Made by a program: the position numbers and the translations under genes. This document shows, in pieces, positions 17,779-25,640 of a stretch of DNA of 64,000 bases. This DNA is from Arachidicoccus sp. BS20 (GTDB lineage: Bacteria > Bacteroidota > Bacteroidia > Chitinophagales > Chitinophagaceae). The notes beneath the pieces are model-generated. The model was not told the DNA's origin. It did not search any database and worked only from the letters and a program-made list of their open reading frames with translations. The DNA lies in assembly GCF_001659705.1 (NCBI RefSeq), contig NZ_CP015971.1:3041029-3105028 (forward strand), given 5' to 3'. How positions within the stretch are numbered: the stretch's first letter is position 1; every line of letters starts with the position of its first letter.

Positions 17779-19185
17779 TTAAAATTGAAAATAAATAAAT
17801 AATGAGCCGTTTGCATTGCCCATGAGAATAATGTAAAACACGCACAATATCGAAAATACAGGCAGAAATACTTTACTATATCGTGCACAAAAGAGGTCTT
17901 CAAAATTATATTTTCGCAGTACAAAAATTTCGGTAAACAATAAAATTATCAATGCCGCAACCGATGCGCCAAATACATTGTTATCCAAAATTTGAAAATC
18001 CGATAAATTAAAATTTGTAAATATTTTTTTGACGATGCTTATCGCTTGTTCAAAAGTCGCTGCGCGGAAAAAAATCCATGTAAAGCTGATTAAAATAAAA
18101 ACGTATATCATTTGCAAAACTTTCATAAATATATTTCTAAAAACAGTTCGTGTAAAACCTACTGCTTTTTCCATGCAAAGAAATATTCCGTTCAATCCGC
18201 CCCAAATCACAAAGTTCCACGATGCCCCGTGCCACAGACCACCAATAAGCATCGTAAGCATCAGGTTCCGGAAAGTTTTGAATTTTCCTTTGCGATTTCC
18301 TCCTAAAGAAAAATAGATATAATCGCGCAACCATGTTGATAATGATATATGCCACCGCCGCCAGAAATCTGTAATGCTTTTTGAAAAATAGGGCAATGCA
18401 AAATTTTCTTTGAATCTGAATCCTAACATTCGTGCAAGTCCGATAGCCATATCGGAATAGCCCGAAAAATCGCAGTAAATACGAAACGCGAAAAAGATAG
18501 TAGCACAACACAATGTACTGCCGCAATGATGTGTATAATTGTCGTAAACAGCATCTACATACATACCCAGCGAATCTGCAACCACTACCTTTTTTAAAAG
18601 TCCCCAGACAACGCGTGAAAATCCTATGGAAAAATCTTCATAAGAAATCTCATGATTCACATTTCTTATCTGCGGCAGCAAATTGCCTGCTCTTTCAATG
18701 GGACCCGAAACTAATTGCGGAAACATCATTACATAGTTCGCATAAACAAGCAGATTATGCTCGGCTTTTAATTTGCCGCGATAAACTTCTATCACATAGC
18801 TCAAACTTTGAAATACGTGAAACGATAAACCAATCGGCAGCAGTATATTCCAGTACGATGCGCTTTTGAAACCCAACCAATGAAGATTATCAATCAAAAA
18901 ATTATGATACTTAAAAATAAACAAAATAGTACAGGTATTAATAATGCCAAGCCACAGATGCATCTTTCTTTGACGGATATTTTTGCTTTTTTCTATGTTC
19001 TTTGCGGCAATAAAATCAATTGATACAGTCAGAAAAATAATTAAAATATATACAGGCTTGTAGCACATATAAAAGAAACAGCTTGATGCAAAAAGCAAAA
19101 TCTGTCTCGCCGTATTTCTCAAAAAGAAATAAAGAAAAAAGACAATAATAAAAAACAGCAGAAAATCGATAGAGTTAAACAACAT
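17779..19185 (-). CDS. MBOAT-family O-acyltransferase (AlgI-like)
   Basis: 468 residues, polytopic inner-membrane protein. It resembles AlgI/PatA/DltB: the N-terminal NSIDFLLFFIIVFFLYFFLR segment, LPIGLSFHVFQSLSYVIEVYRGK, MFPQLVSGPIERA, FRIYCDFSGYSDMAIGLARMLG, the FWRRWHISLSTWLRDYIY motif and the catalytic-His region GGLWHGASWNFVIWG. It moves acyl (probably acetyl) groups from the cytoplasm across the membrane to the adjacent SGNH protein. It forms a two-gene operon, likely for O-acetylating a surface polysaccharide or peptidoglycan. No polymer synthase gene is in the window. Confidence 0.93.
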   Translation of the reverse strand: MLFNSIDFLLFFIIVFFLYFFLRNTARQILLFASSCFFYMCYKPVYILIIFLTVSIDFIAAKNIEKSKNIRQRKMHLWLGIINTCTILFIFKYHNFLIDNLHWLGFKSASYWNILLPIGLSFHVFQSLSYVIEVYRGKLKAEHNLLVYANYVMMFPQLVSGPIERAGNLLPQIRNVNHEISYEDFSIGFSRVVWGLLKKVVVADSLGMYVDAVYDNYTHHCGSTLCCATIFFAFRIYCDFSGYSDMAIGLARMLGFRFKENFALPYFSKSITDFWRRWHISLSTWLRDYIYFSLGGNRKGKFKTFRNLMLTMLIGGLWHGASWNFVIWGGLNGIFLCMEKAVGFTRTVFRNIFMKVLQMIYVFILISFTWIFFRAATFEQAISIVKKIFTNFNLSDFQILDNNVFGASVAALIILLFTEIFVLRKYNFEDLFCARYSKVFLPVFSILCVFYIILMGNANGSLFIYFQF

Positions 19186-19351
19186 TGGTTTTCAAATTCG
19201 ACTCTAAAATATTATTTAACAATTGAAGCGGCAATTTTATTGTGTCGCATATCTAATCTTCCTTTCAACGAAATCTCAAATATTGAAATTATCAAACATT
19301 ACCAAATCATCACATTTCATATATTCATTCGTCTTTCTGCTTATTAATTCG

Positions 19352-19359
19352 TACCTTTG
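19352..19359 (+). promoter_or_regulatory. -7 box of typA
   Basis: TACCTTTG matches TAnnTTTG, 24 bases upstream of the typA ATG at 19384. Confidence 0.5.
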
Positions 19360-19383
19360 CGCACTTAAATTAAAATCATTTTA

Positions 19384-21183
19384 ATGGATATCAGGAACAT
19401 TGCCATTATTGCGCACGTTGACCACGGTAAAACTACCTTGGTGGACAGAATTTTACATACCGCCAAAGTTTTCCGCGACAATCAGGATACAGGCGAGTTG
19501 ATAATGGACAACAACGACCTCGAACGCGAAAGAGGCATTACTATTTTCAGTAAAAATGCAGCCGTTACCTACAACGGTGTAAAAATAAATGTCATTGACA
19601 CGCCCGGCCACTCCGACTTTGGCGGCGAAGTGGAACGTGTATTGAAAATGGCGGACGGTGTGATTTTGCTCGTTGATGCTTTTGAAGGACCGATGCCGCA
19701 AACACGCTTCGTGTTGCAGAAAGCGTTGGCTTTGGGATTAAAACCGATTGTTGTTATTAACAAGGTGGATAAACCAAACTGTCGTCCCGATGAAGTGCAT
19801 GATGCAGTTTTTGAATTATTCTTCAACCTCGATGCAACCGAAGAACAATTGGATTTTCCTACATTTTACGGAAGCGGCAAAAACGGTTGGTTCAACGACA
19901 GTCTTACGCCTACAGAAGATATTTTGCCTTTGATGGACGGCATTTTAAAATATGTGCCTGAGCCGAAAGTGAATGAAGGTACTTTGCAGTTGCAAATCAC
20001 TTCATTGGATTATTCTTCTTTCCTGGGAAGAATTGCAGTAGGGAAAGTTACGCGCGGAACGATTAAAGAAAATATGCCGATTGCTTTGGTGCAGGCTGAC
20101 GGCAGCATCAAAAAATCGCGTGTGAAAGAATTATATGTATTTGAAGGAATGGGCAAACGCAAAGTAACCGAAGTAGTTGCAGGCGATTTGTGTGCAGTTG
20201 TTGGTCTGGAAGATTTCAACATCGGCGATACCATTGCCGATGCTGAAAATCCTGAAGCATTGCCCATCATCAGCGTGGATGAACCTACGATGAGCATGTT
20301 GTTCAGTATCAATACTTCGCCTTTCTTTGGTAAAGACGGAAAATTTGTAACATCCCGCCACCTGCGCGACAGATTGCTCAAAGAAACAGAAAAAAATCTT
20401 GCATTGCGTATCGAAGATACTGATAGTGCGGATAGTTTCTTAGTATATGGTCGTGGTATTTTGCATTTGGGCGTATTGATTGAAACCATGCGTCGCGAGG
20501 GCTATGAATTGACTGTCGGACAACCGCAGGTTTTGGTAAAGGATATTGATGGCAAAAAACACGAGCCTTACGAAATTCTCGTAATTGACGTTCCTGAAGA
20601 ATATAGCGGTAAAGCAATCGACTTGGTTACACAACGCAAAGGCGAAATGCAGGTAATGGAAAGCAAAGGCGAAATGCAACATATCGAATTTGAAATCCCT
20701 TCGCGCGGGTTGATTGGTTTGCGTTCACAAATGCTGACCAATACTGCCGGCGAAGCCGTAATGGCGCATCGTTTCAGCGAATACAAGCCTTGGAAAGGTC
20801 CGATTCCCGGAAGAAATAATGGCGTATTGATTTCTAAAAACCAGGCTCCGACAACGGCATATTCAATTGATAAATTGCAAGACCGCGGTTCGTTCTTCGT
20901 TGACCCGGGAGATGAAGTGTATGTAGGACAAATTATTGCAGAACACATCAAGCCGGGCGACCTTGTGGTAAATGCAACGGAAGGTAAAAAGCTCACGAAT
21001 ATGCGTGCCAGCGGCAGTGATGATTCCGTGCGCATCGTGCCGAAAATACAAATGACCTTGGAAGAATGTATGGAATATATTCAGGCTGATGAATGTATCG
21101 AAGTAACGCCGAAAGTCATTCGTCTGCGCAAAGTTTTGTTGGCAGAAGAAGACAGGAAGCGTCAATCAAAATCGCAGCAGTAA
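19384..21183 (+). CDS. typA: Ribosome-associated GTPase TypA/BipA
   Basis: 599-residue translational GTPase that binds 70S ribosomes and assists large-subunit assembly and stress adaptation. G1 is AHVDHGKTT (residues 10-18). The switch region contains RERGITIFSKN, G3 is DTPGHSDFGGEVER and G4 is NKVDKP. EF-G-like domains follow, and the BipA-specific C-terminal domain includes SRGLIGLRSQMLTNT and RNNGVLISKNQA. It is a single gene, and the dispersed element R1 starts 9 bases past its stop. Confidence 0.97.
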   Translation: MDIRNIAIIAHVDHGKTTLVDRILHTAKVFRDNQDTGELIMDNNDLERERGITIFSKNAAVTYNGVKINVIDTPGHSDFGGEVERVLKMADGVILLVDAFEGPMPQTRFVLQKALALGLKPIVVINKVDKPNCRPDEVHDAVFELFFNLDATEEQLDFPTFYGSGKNGWFNDSLTPTEDILPLMDGILKYVPEPKVNEGTLQLQITSLDYSSFLGRIAVGKVTRGTIKENMPIALVQADGSIKKSRVKELYVFEGMGKRKVTEVVAGDLCAVVGLEDFNIGDTIADAENPEALPIISVDEPTMSMLFSINTSPFFGKDGKFVTSRHLRDRLLKETEKNLALRIEDTDSADSFLVYGRGILHLGVLIETMRREGYELTVGQPQVLVKDIDGKKHEPYEILVIDVPEEYSGKAIDLVTQRKGEMQVMESKGEMQHIEFEIPSRGLIGLRSQMLTNTAGEAVMAHRFSEYKPWKGPIPGRNNGVLISKNQAPTTAYSIDKLQDRGSFFVDPGDEVYVGQIIAEHIKPGDLVVNATEGKKLTNMRASGSDDSVRIVPKIQMTLEECMEYIQADECIEVTPKVIRLRKVLLAEEDRKRQSKSQQ

Positions 21184-21192
21184 TCTGAACCT

Positions 21193-21214
21193 TGATTTAT
21201 AGGATTTAAAGATT
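21193..21214 (+). repeat. Post-stop element R1 (copy after typA)
   Basis: TGATTTATAGGATTTAAAG then ATT, starting 9 bases after the typA stop. It is nearly identical to the nuoJ copy at 51890-51912. Confidence 0.65.
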
Positions 21215-21220
21215 AATTAA

Positions 21221-21282
21221 TCGTGAGTTGTGAATCGTGAAACGTGAGAGCGTTCTCACGACTGACGACTCACGATTCACGT
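21221..21282. repeat. Tandem-word hairpin (GTGAATCGTGA type)
   Basis: The left side carries CGTGAG, GTGAATCGTGA and ACGTGAG words. The right side ends TCACGATTCACGT, complementing the left arm. It lies in the 5' leader of the YggS-type gene (ATG at 21303) and could fold in that mRNA. Confidence 0.6.
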
Positions 21283-21302
21283 TTATAGAAAAAATTCGTG
21301 CA

Positions 21303-22007
21303 ATGTTATCCGAACAAGAACAAATCATATCCGCATTACAATCCATTCACACAAGAATCGATAACGCTTGCGAAAAAGCAGGGCGCAACAAAGATGAAGT
21401 TCGATTGCTATTAGCGACCAAAACCGTTCCGCCCGAAAAAATAAAAATGGCAATCGAAGCAGGAGAAACATTGATTGGCGAAAACCGCGTGCAGGAATAC
21501 ACCGAAAAATTTGATGCCATTAAAGACTTGCCTTGCGAACGTCATTTCATCGGGCATTTGCAGACGAACAAGATAAAAGAAGTACTGAAATATGTAAGCT
21601 GTATTCAGTCTGTGGACAGTATTGATTTGGCGGAAAAATTAGACACGCGTTTGCAATACGAAGACAAAAGTATCGACATATTTGTTCAGGTAAATACCTC
21701 TTTTGAAGAAAGTAAATTTGGTGTTGAACCAAGTCTCGCATTTGATTTAATCAAAAGGATTAATCAACTCGGCACCTTGAAAATAAAAGGTTTAATGACG
21801 ATTGGTTTGTTCAGCGAAGATGAACTGCTTGTAAAAAAAAGTTACCGTTTACTGCGCGAATTAAGAAACGAAGCAATTGCAAAGGACCTGCTGCGCGCCG
21901 CTTCCAACGAATTGTCGATGGGTATGAGTAACGATTTGGAACTGGCGATTGAAGAAGGCGCGACAATGGTTAGAGTTGGCTCGGCGGTATTTGGAAAGCG
22001 GGGATAA
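21303..22007 (+). CDS. YggS/YlmE-family pyridoxal-phosphate homeostasis protein
   Basis: 234 residues from the ATG at 21303; the in-frame upstream extension would run through the hairpin repeat and is rejected. It is a single-domain alanine-racemase-like barrel of the YBL036C/YggS family that binds PLP without a known catalytic reaction and keeps PLP and amino-acid pools in balance. The PLP lysine lies in LLATKTVPPEKI. FIGHLQTNKIK, CIQSVDSIDLAEKL and the C-terminal LSMGMSNDLELAIEEGATMVRVGSAVFG are family signatures. It lies downstream of typA and may share its transcript. Confidence 0.94.
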   Translation: MLSEQEQIISALQSIHTRIDNACEKAGRNKDEVRLLLATKTVPPEKIKMAIEAGETLIGENRVQEYTEKFDAIKDLPCERHFIGHLQTNKIKEVLKYVSCIQSVDSIDLAEKLDTRLQYEDKSIDIFVQVNTSFEESKFGVEPSLAFDLIKRINQLGTLKIKGLMTIGLFSEDELLVKKSYRLLRELRNEAIAKDLLRAASNELSMGMSNDLELAIEEGATMVRVGSAVFGKRG

Positions 22008-22037
22008 AGTGTTGCTAATGAAAATGATCGTACTCAA

Positions 22038-22652
22038 TCATTCTTCCGTTTCAAATTTACCTAATCCTTCTCTTATCACCTCGTAAGGTTCTTTGGTACA
22101 GTCCACGACTGTTGAAGGTTTCATGCCGCCGGTGCCGCCATCGACTACGATATCTACAATGTTTTTAAAGTTTTCGTACATCAATTCCGGGTCCGTATAT
22201 TCCTCTACCATTTCGCCGGGAAGCGACGTTGAAAGAATCGGATGATTCAGTTCTTGCAGCAATGAGTGGCAAATATTATTATTTGGTACACGCAAGCCAA
22301 TCGTATTTTTTTTTGTCTGTAAAATCTTCGGTACTTCTTTGCTTGCAGGTAAAATAAAGGTATAAGGTCCCGGCAGATATTGTTTCAGCATTCTGTACAA
22401 AGGTGTCGAAATAGATTTCGTATAGAGGCTGAGATTGCTCAAATCTTTACAAATAAAACTCATGTTGATTTTTTGTAATTGTATTTGTTTAATCTGTGCA
22501 ATTCTTTCCACAGCCTTATGCTGGTAAATATCGCAACCCAAACCATAAATGGTATCGGTGGGATAAATAATAATACCGCCGTCGAGCAGACACTCGGCAA
22601 TGGTTTTGATATTTCTTGGATTGGGATTATCGGGATGAACGTGTAAAAACAT
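22038..22652 (-). CDS. L-threonylcarbamoyladenylate synthase family protein (TsaC/Sua5/YciO)
   Basis: 204 residues. The YrdC fold is shown by GGIIIYPTDTIYGLGCDIY near the start, PGPYTFILPASKEVPK, TIGLRVPNN and LNHPILSTSLP. The family makes threonylcarbamoyl-AMP for the t6A modification at position 37 of ANN-decoding tRNAs. The short length without a Sua5 domain, and the residues KINMSFICKDLSNL in place of the usual KRP segment, fit the YciO-like branch, so it may be a paralogue rather than the main t6A enzyme. It is a single gene convergent with the YggS-type gene. Confidence 0.85.
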   Translation of the reverse strand: MFLHVHPDNPNPRNIKTIAECLLDGGIIIYPTDTIYGLGCDIYQHKAVERIAQIKQIQLQKINMSFICKDLSNLSLYTKSISTPLYRMLKQYLPGPYTFILPASKEVPKILQTKKNTIGLRVPNNNICHSLLQELNHPILSTSLPGEMVEEYTDPELMYENFKNIVDIVVDGGTGGMKPSTVVDCTKEPYEVIREGLGKFETEE

Positions 22653-22710
22653 TCCTAAAGATAAGCATTAAAATATTTCTTGGTATTCGTAAGCATATTG
22701 GGAAAAGTGT

Positions 22711-23562
22711 TTAGTCAATCTTTTCAATAGAATCCTGAGAATGTTCGTTTTCCCATATTTCCATTTTTAAGCCTTCGTTGGTGTCCGGATTATAAAATTT
22801 TACAGAGACGTTCATATCGATATTATTCCCGGTTTGCTTGTAATATCCGTTTGCTATGTCGTAAGAGAAATAGCCTGTTCCGTTGCCGCCGCCTTTGCCG
22901 TTCATAATAGTATTTGTATTTCCCACCATATTCATTGTAATGTTATAATTTATGCTGAAGTAGGCAATGCCGTTTTCAATTTTCAGCAGCCTATAAGTGT
23001 TGACGCTGTGCATTGTTAATTGAACGCCGGGCATATTCATGGGAAAATCAGTGGTGTTTTTGGTGGAGTCGCCTACATGAAAAATTGTTGTAGGGTATTG
23101 AACATTATTAAAAATATTTTTCAAAAGCGGAAAGAGACTTGCTTTGGCAGAATCTGTTTCCGACATTTTGGGCAATAAATCAAGACTGTCCAAATGCGGC
23201 GATTCTCCGGGATGAACTTGAGCGTATAAAATCATTTTAAGATTCTGTGGCAAATTATTGCCGATTAAAGACATTTCGGCAATTAAAGGAAACGAATCGT
23301 TTTTCATTATGTTTCCTGTAGTGATAATGGCATCTGACTTGAAACTATGGTTTTGAACAATCGGATTGGAAATGCCGTTTGCTTCCATTTTTTTAAGCGT
23401 TGCACTATCGACGTCCAGGCTAACGCTCATCTCAAGTTTCCTGTCCAGCTTTTGTTTATACTTGCTGTTGGGCTGGTATGGTCCGCGTAGTAGAACCGAG
23501 TCTTGCGCGTAATTTTTCCCAAAAACCGTCAGACATACAAGCAACAGAAAAATCTTTCTCAT
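22711..23562 (-). CDS. Secreted protein of unknown function (DUF6263-like)
   Basis: 283 residues with a clear signal peptide (MRKIFLLLVCLTVFGKNYAQ), so it is periplasmic or outer-membrane associated. No enzyme motif is seen. The mature part is beta-rich, and a glycine-rich GKGGGNGTGYFSYDIANGYY segment near residue 225 resembles the end of DUF6263-type Bacteroidota proteins; that assignment is tentative. A TAnnTTTG box (TACATTTG, minus strand, 23582-23589) lies 19 bases upstream. It sits between the TsaC-like gene and the transglutaminase operon with its own promoter, so it is probably a separate unit. Confidence 0.65.
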   Translation of the reverse strand: MRKIFLLLVCLTVFGKNYAQDSVLLRGPYQPNSKYKQKLDRKLEMSVSLDVDSATLKKMEANGISNPIVQNHSFKSDAIITTGNIMKNDSFPLIAEMSLIGNNLPQNLKMILYAQVHPGESPHLDSLDLLPKMSETDSAKASLFPLLKNIFNNVQYPTTIFHVGDSTKNTTDFPMNMPGVQLTMHSVNTYRLLKIENGIAYFSINYNITMNMVGNTNTIMNGKGGGNGTGYFSYDIANGYYKQTGNNIDMNVSVKFYNPDTNEGLKMEIWENEHSQDSIEKID

Positions 23563-23581
23563 TTTTTATATATTTCAAAAA

Positions 23582-23589
23582 CAAATGTA
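23582..23589 (-). promoter_or_regulatory. -7 box of the secreted unknown gene
   Basis: The minus strand reads TACATTTG (TAnnTTTG) 19 bases before the ATG at 23562. Confidence 0.45.
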
Positions 23590-23594
23590 GCATT

Positions 23595-24578
23595 TTACTG
23601 TTGCTGCTGCATTTGCTCTATGTAAATTCTATATGAATTGGATTGGCTTACCTGTGTCGGATTTTCCGATGTTGAAGTAAACACCACCGGAGGCAACACA
23701 TCTTTTGCTTGCTTTGATTTTTTATTCCGCTCGCCGTTTTCGATAATTACGGAAACATCCAGTTGATGCGCGGAGCAACCTTTGTATGTTCCTTTTACGG
23801 GCGTGCAATCACTGAAGTTTCTACCGATGGCGAGCTTGATATGTTGGTCGTTCACGATGCAATTGTTTGTCGGGTCAAAGCCCGTCCAGCCATAACCCGG
23901 AATATAGGCTTCAATCCATGCATGGGTAGCGCCGGCGCCGCGTAAATCATCCTCATTTTTCGGGCAGATATATCCGCTCACGTAGCGCGACGGAATGCGC
24001 ATTTTGCGAAGCATCAGCAAAAGCGTATGTGCAAAATCCTGACACACGCCGGCTTTCAGCTTCCATATTTCGCTCACTTTGGTTTCTACATTTGTGATGC
24101 CTTTTTTGTATTCAAAGTTTTGATAAATGTATTCCGAAAATGCTTTTACATTTTCGAAAGGTGTTTTGTTTTTGTCGAATATTTGATTGATTACATTTTC
24201 TAATTCCGAAAGATTATCAAATGATTCTGCCTGTAAAAAATCGATGTATGGAAATTGATTACACAGCTCGTCCAACTCCGCCCATTGTGCTTCTGCGGAA
24301 GTTTCATTTGTCGGAAAATGGTGTGGAAAGGTTTCCACTTCTGCTTCGGATGTAATTACAAGTTCGTGATGCGGCTGAATCAATGTGAACATACCGATTT
24401 TATTGCCGAAATAATCCGTAAAAATTTCTATCAAAGGATTGCCCGTAATGGAAATACGATGCTCTTTCACTTGCTGCAAATTGTCGCTGACGGGATACAG
24501 CATAATTTGATTGGAACAATCAATCACAGGCGAAGCATAAGAGTAACGTGTAATGTGTTTAACGTGATAATTAGGCAT
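23595..24578 (-). CDS. Transglutaminase-like cysteine protease-fold protein
   Basis: 327 residues. The N-terminal beta domain (about 1-110; HVKHITRYSYASPVIDCSNQIMLYP) is followed by a transglutaminase core with the full catalytic triad: Cys179 in GVCQDFAHTLL, His219 in ATHAWIEAY and Asp235 in WTGFDPTNN. It may be a peptidase or amide-forming enzyme. It is the third gene of a set (permuted ATP-grasp, alpha-E protein, transglutaminase) that travels together in many bacteria and was predicted from context to make or process a peptide. The gap to the alpha-E gene is 12 bases, and no signal peptide is seen. Confidence 0.9.
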   Translation of the reverse strand: MPNYHVKHITRYSYASPVIDCSNQIMLYPVSDNLQQVKEHRISITGNPLIEIFTDYFGNKIGMFTLIQPHHELVITSEAEVETFPHHFPTNETSAEAQWAELDELCNQFPYIDFLQAESFDNLSELENVINQIFDKNKTPFENVKAFSEYIYQNFEYKKGITNVETKVSEIWKLKAGVCQDFAHTLLLMLRKMRIPSRYVSGYICPKNEDDLRGAGATHAWIEAYIPGYGWTGFDPTNNCIVNDQHIKLAIGRNFSDCTPVKGTYKGCSAHQLDVSVIIENGERNKKSKQAKDVLPPVVFTSTSENPTQVSQSNSYRIYIEQMQQQQ

Positions 24579-24590
24579 ATACTTAAAAAA

Positions 24591-25523
24591 TTAAATTCCG
24601 AAATAATATTGGTTCAATGCTTGTGTCGTAGCCACAATATCTTTTCGTGTAGTCAAAAGTATGTTTTTTACAGATGCTTCATTGGTAAAATCCTGCGAAC
24701 TGTATTTCAGTTCGTTTTGTGTTTTGCCCAATAAAAATTCTACTTTTTGAAAATTTTCCGGTGTGCTTTCGCGTTGCAGACGTTGGAAATACCGAAGCGT
24801 TCGATGAATGCAATAACTGATGGAATGCACGAAATACGGGTTGTGCAGAATTTGTTTGATAACCAAATCGGCACGTAAGAGTCCTTTGTTATTTTTCAGA
24901 TATAATTCGTAGCCCGATAATGAGTACAGCAAATATCGCCAAAGCGGTGTTTCTTCCGATTGGGAAAGATGTAGTCCTATTTCGTTCAGTCGAATTATCA
25001 GGACATCGATGGAAATAATGCCGCGCTCGATGTATCTCCCCACATTCAGGTAATTATATGCTTCGTCGCGCGCCATGGTTTCATCAATCGTTCCGTGCAG
25101 GAAAAGCGCCTGTTTTAATAATAAATCCAATGCAGAAACCGGGTCGCCGTTTTTTATCAGCCATTCTATTTCTTTTTCGCGGATGAGATGATAATAGCCA
25201 TTCAGCGCCTGCCACATTTCTTTGGTAATATGGTCCTGTACGGAGCGCGCATTTTCCCGCGCCCGCGTAATGTTGTTGATGAGCGACGCATCGTTGTCTC
25301 TGTCGAGCATCACGTACTGCAATACTTTTCTTGAGTCGAATTGGATGCCCTCTATCTCCTCGCTTTTAAGATAACCGTAAGTTTGCAGCGTGGTGCGCCA
25401 GTTGAAGTTGGTAACATCGTCCTGAGAAGCAATATAATTGGTTCGCAGGACTCTCAACAATCCGTTTGTCCGCTCCATGTATCGAGCCATCCAAAACACA
25501 GATTCAGCTACTCGGCTTAACAT
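24591..25523 (-). CDS. Alpha-E domain-containing protein (DUF403)
   Basis: 310-residue all-helical protein. The opening MLSRVAESVFWMARYMERTNGLLRVLRTNY is the diagnostic start of the alpha-E family, and YLNVGRYIERGIISIDVLIIRL and SISYCIHRTLRYFQRLQ are further signatures. Its activity is not known. It always occurs near the circularly permuted ATP-grasp protein and often a transglutaminase, as here, which suggests a three-part enzyme. It is translated just before the transglutaminase gene. The 117-base spacer to the upstream ATP-grasp gene contains two hairpins. Confidence 0.92.
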   Translation of the reverse strand: MLSRVAESVFWMARYMERTNGLLRVLRTNYIASQDDVTNFNWRTTLQTYGYLKSEEIEGIQFDSRKVLQYVMLDRDNDASLINNITRARENARSVQDHITKEMWQALNGYYHLIREKEIEWLIKNGDPVSALDLLLKQALFLHGTIDETMARDEAYNYLNVGRYIERGIISIDVLIIRLNEIGLHLSQSEETPLWRYLLYSLSGYELYLKNNKGLLRADLVIKQILHNPYFVHSISYCIHRTLRYFQRLQRESTPENFQKVEFLLGKTQNELKYSSQDFTNEASVKNILLTTRKDIVATTQALNQYYFGI

Positions 25524-25571
25524 ATTTTCAATTAGTAATTAAGAATTATAAATTAAATCATTCTCTGCTGT

Positions 25572-25628
25572 TCGGGATTTGCAATCCCGACTAACGTTGT
25601 TCCAAGTTCGACATTCGTAATGTCGAAC
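25572..25628. repeat. Twin hairpins between ATP-grasp and alpha-E genes
   Basis: Hairpin 1 has an 8-base stem TCGGGATT/AATCCCGA (25572-25579, 25583-25590) with a 3-base loop. Hairpin 2 has a 10-base stem GTTCGACATT/AATGTCGAAC (25606-25615, 25619-25628), also with a 3-base loop. No T tract follows either, so they are not standard terminators. They could stabilise or partly terminate the operon mRNA. Confidence 0.7.
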
Positions 25629-25640
25629 AGTTGTAAGAAC

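Noticed and set aside
20010-21035. Long minus-strand frames inside typA
   Set aside because: Complement of an intact GTPase; His, Phe and Cys-rich shadow composition and no neighbours.
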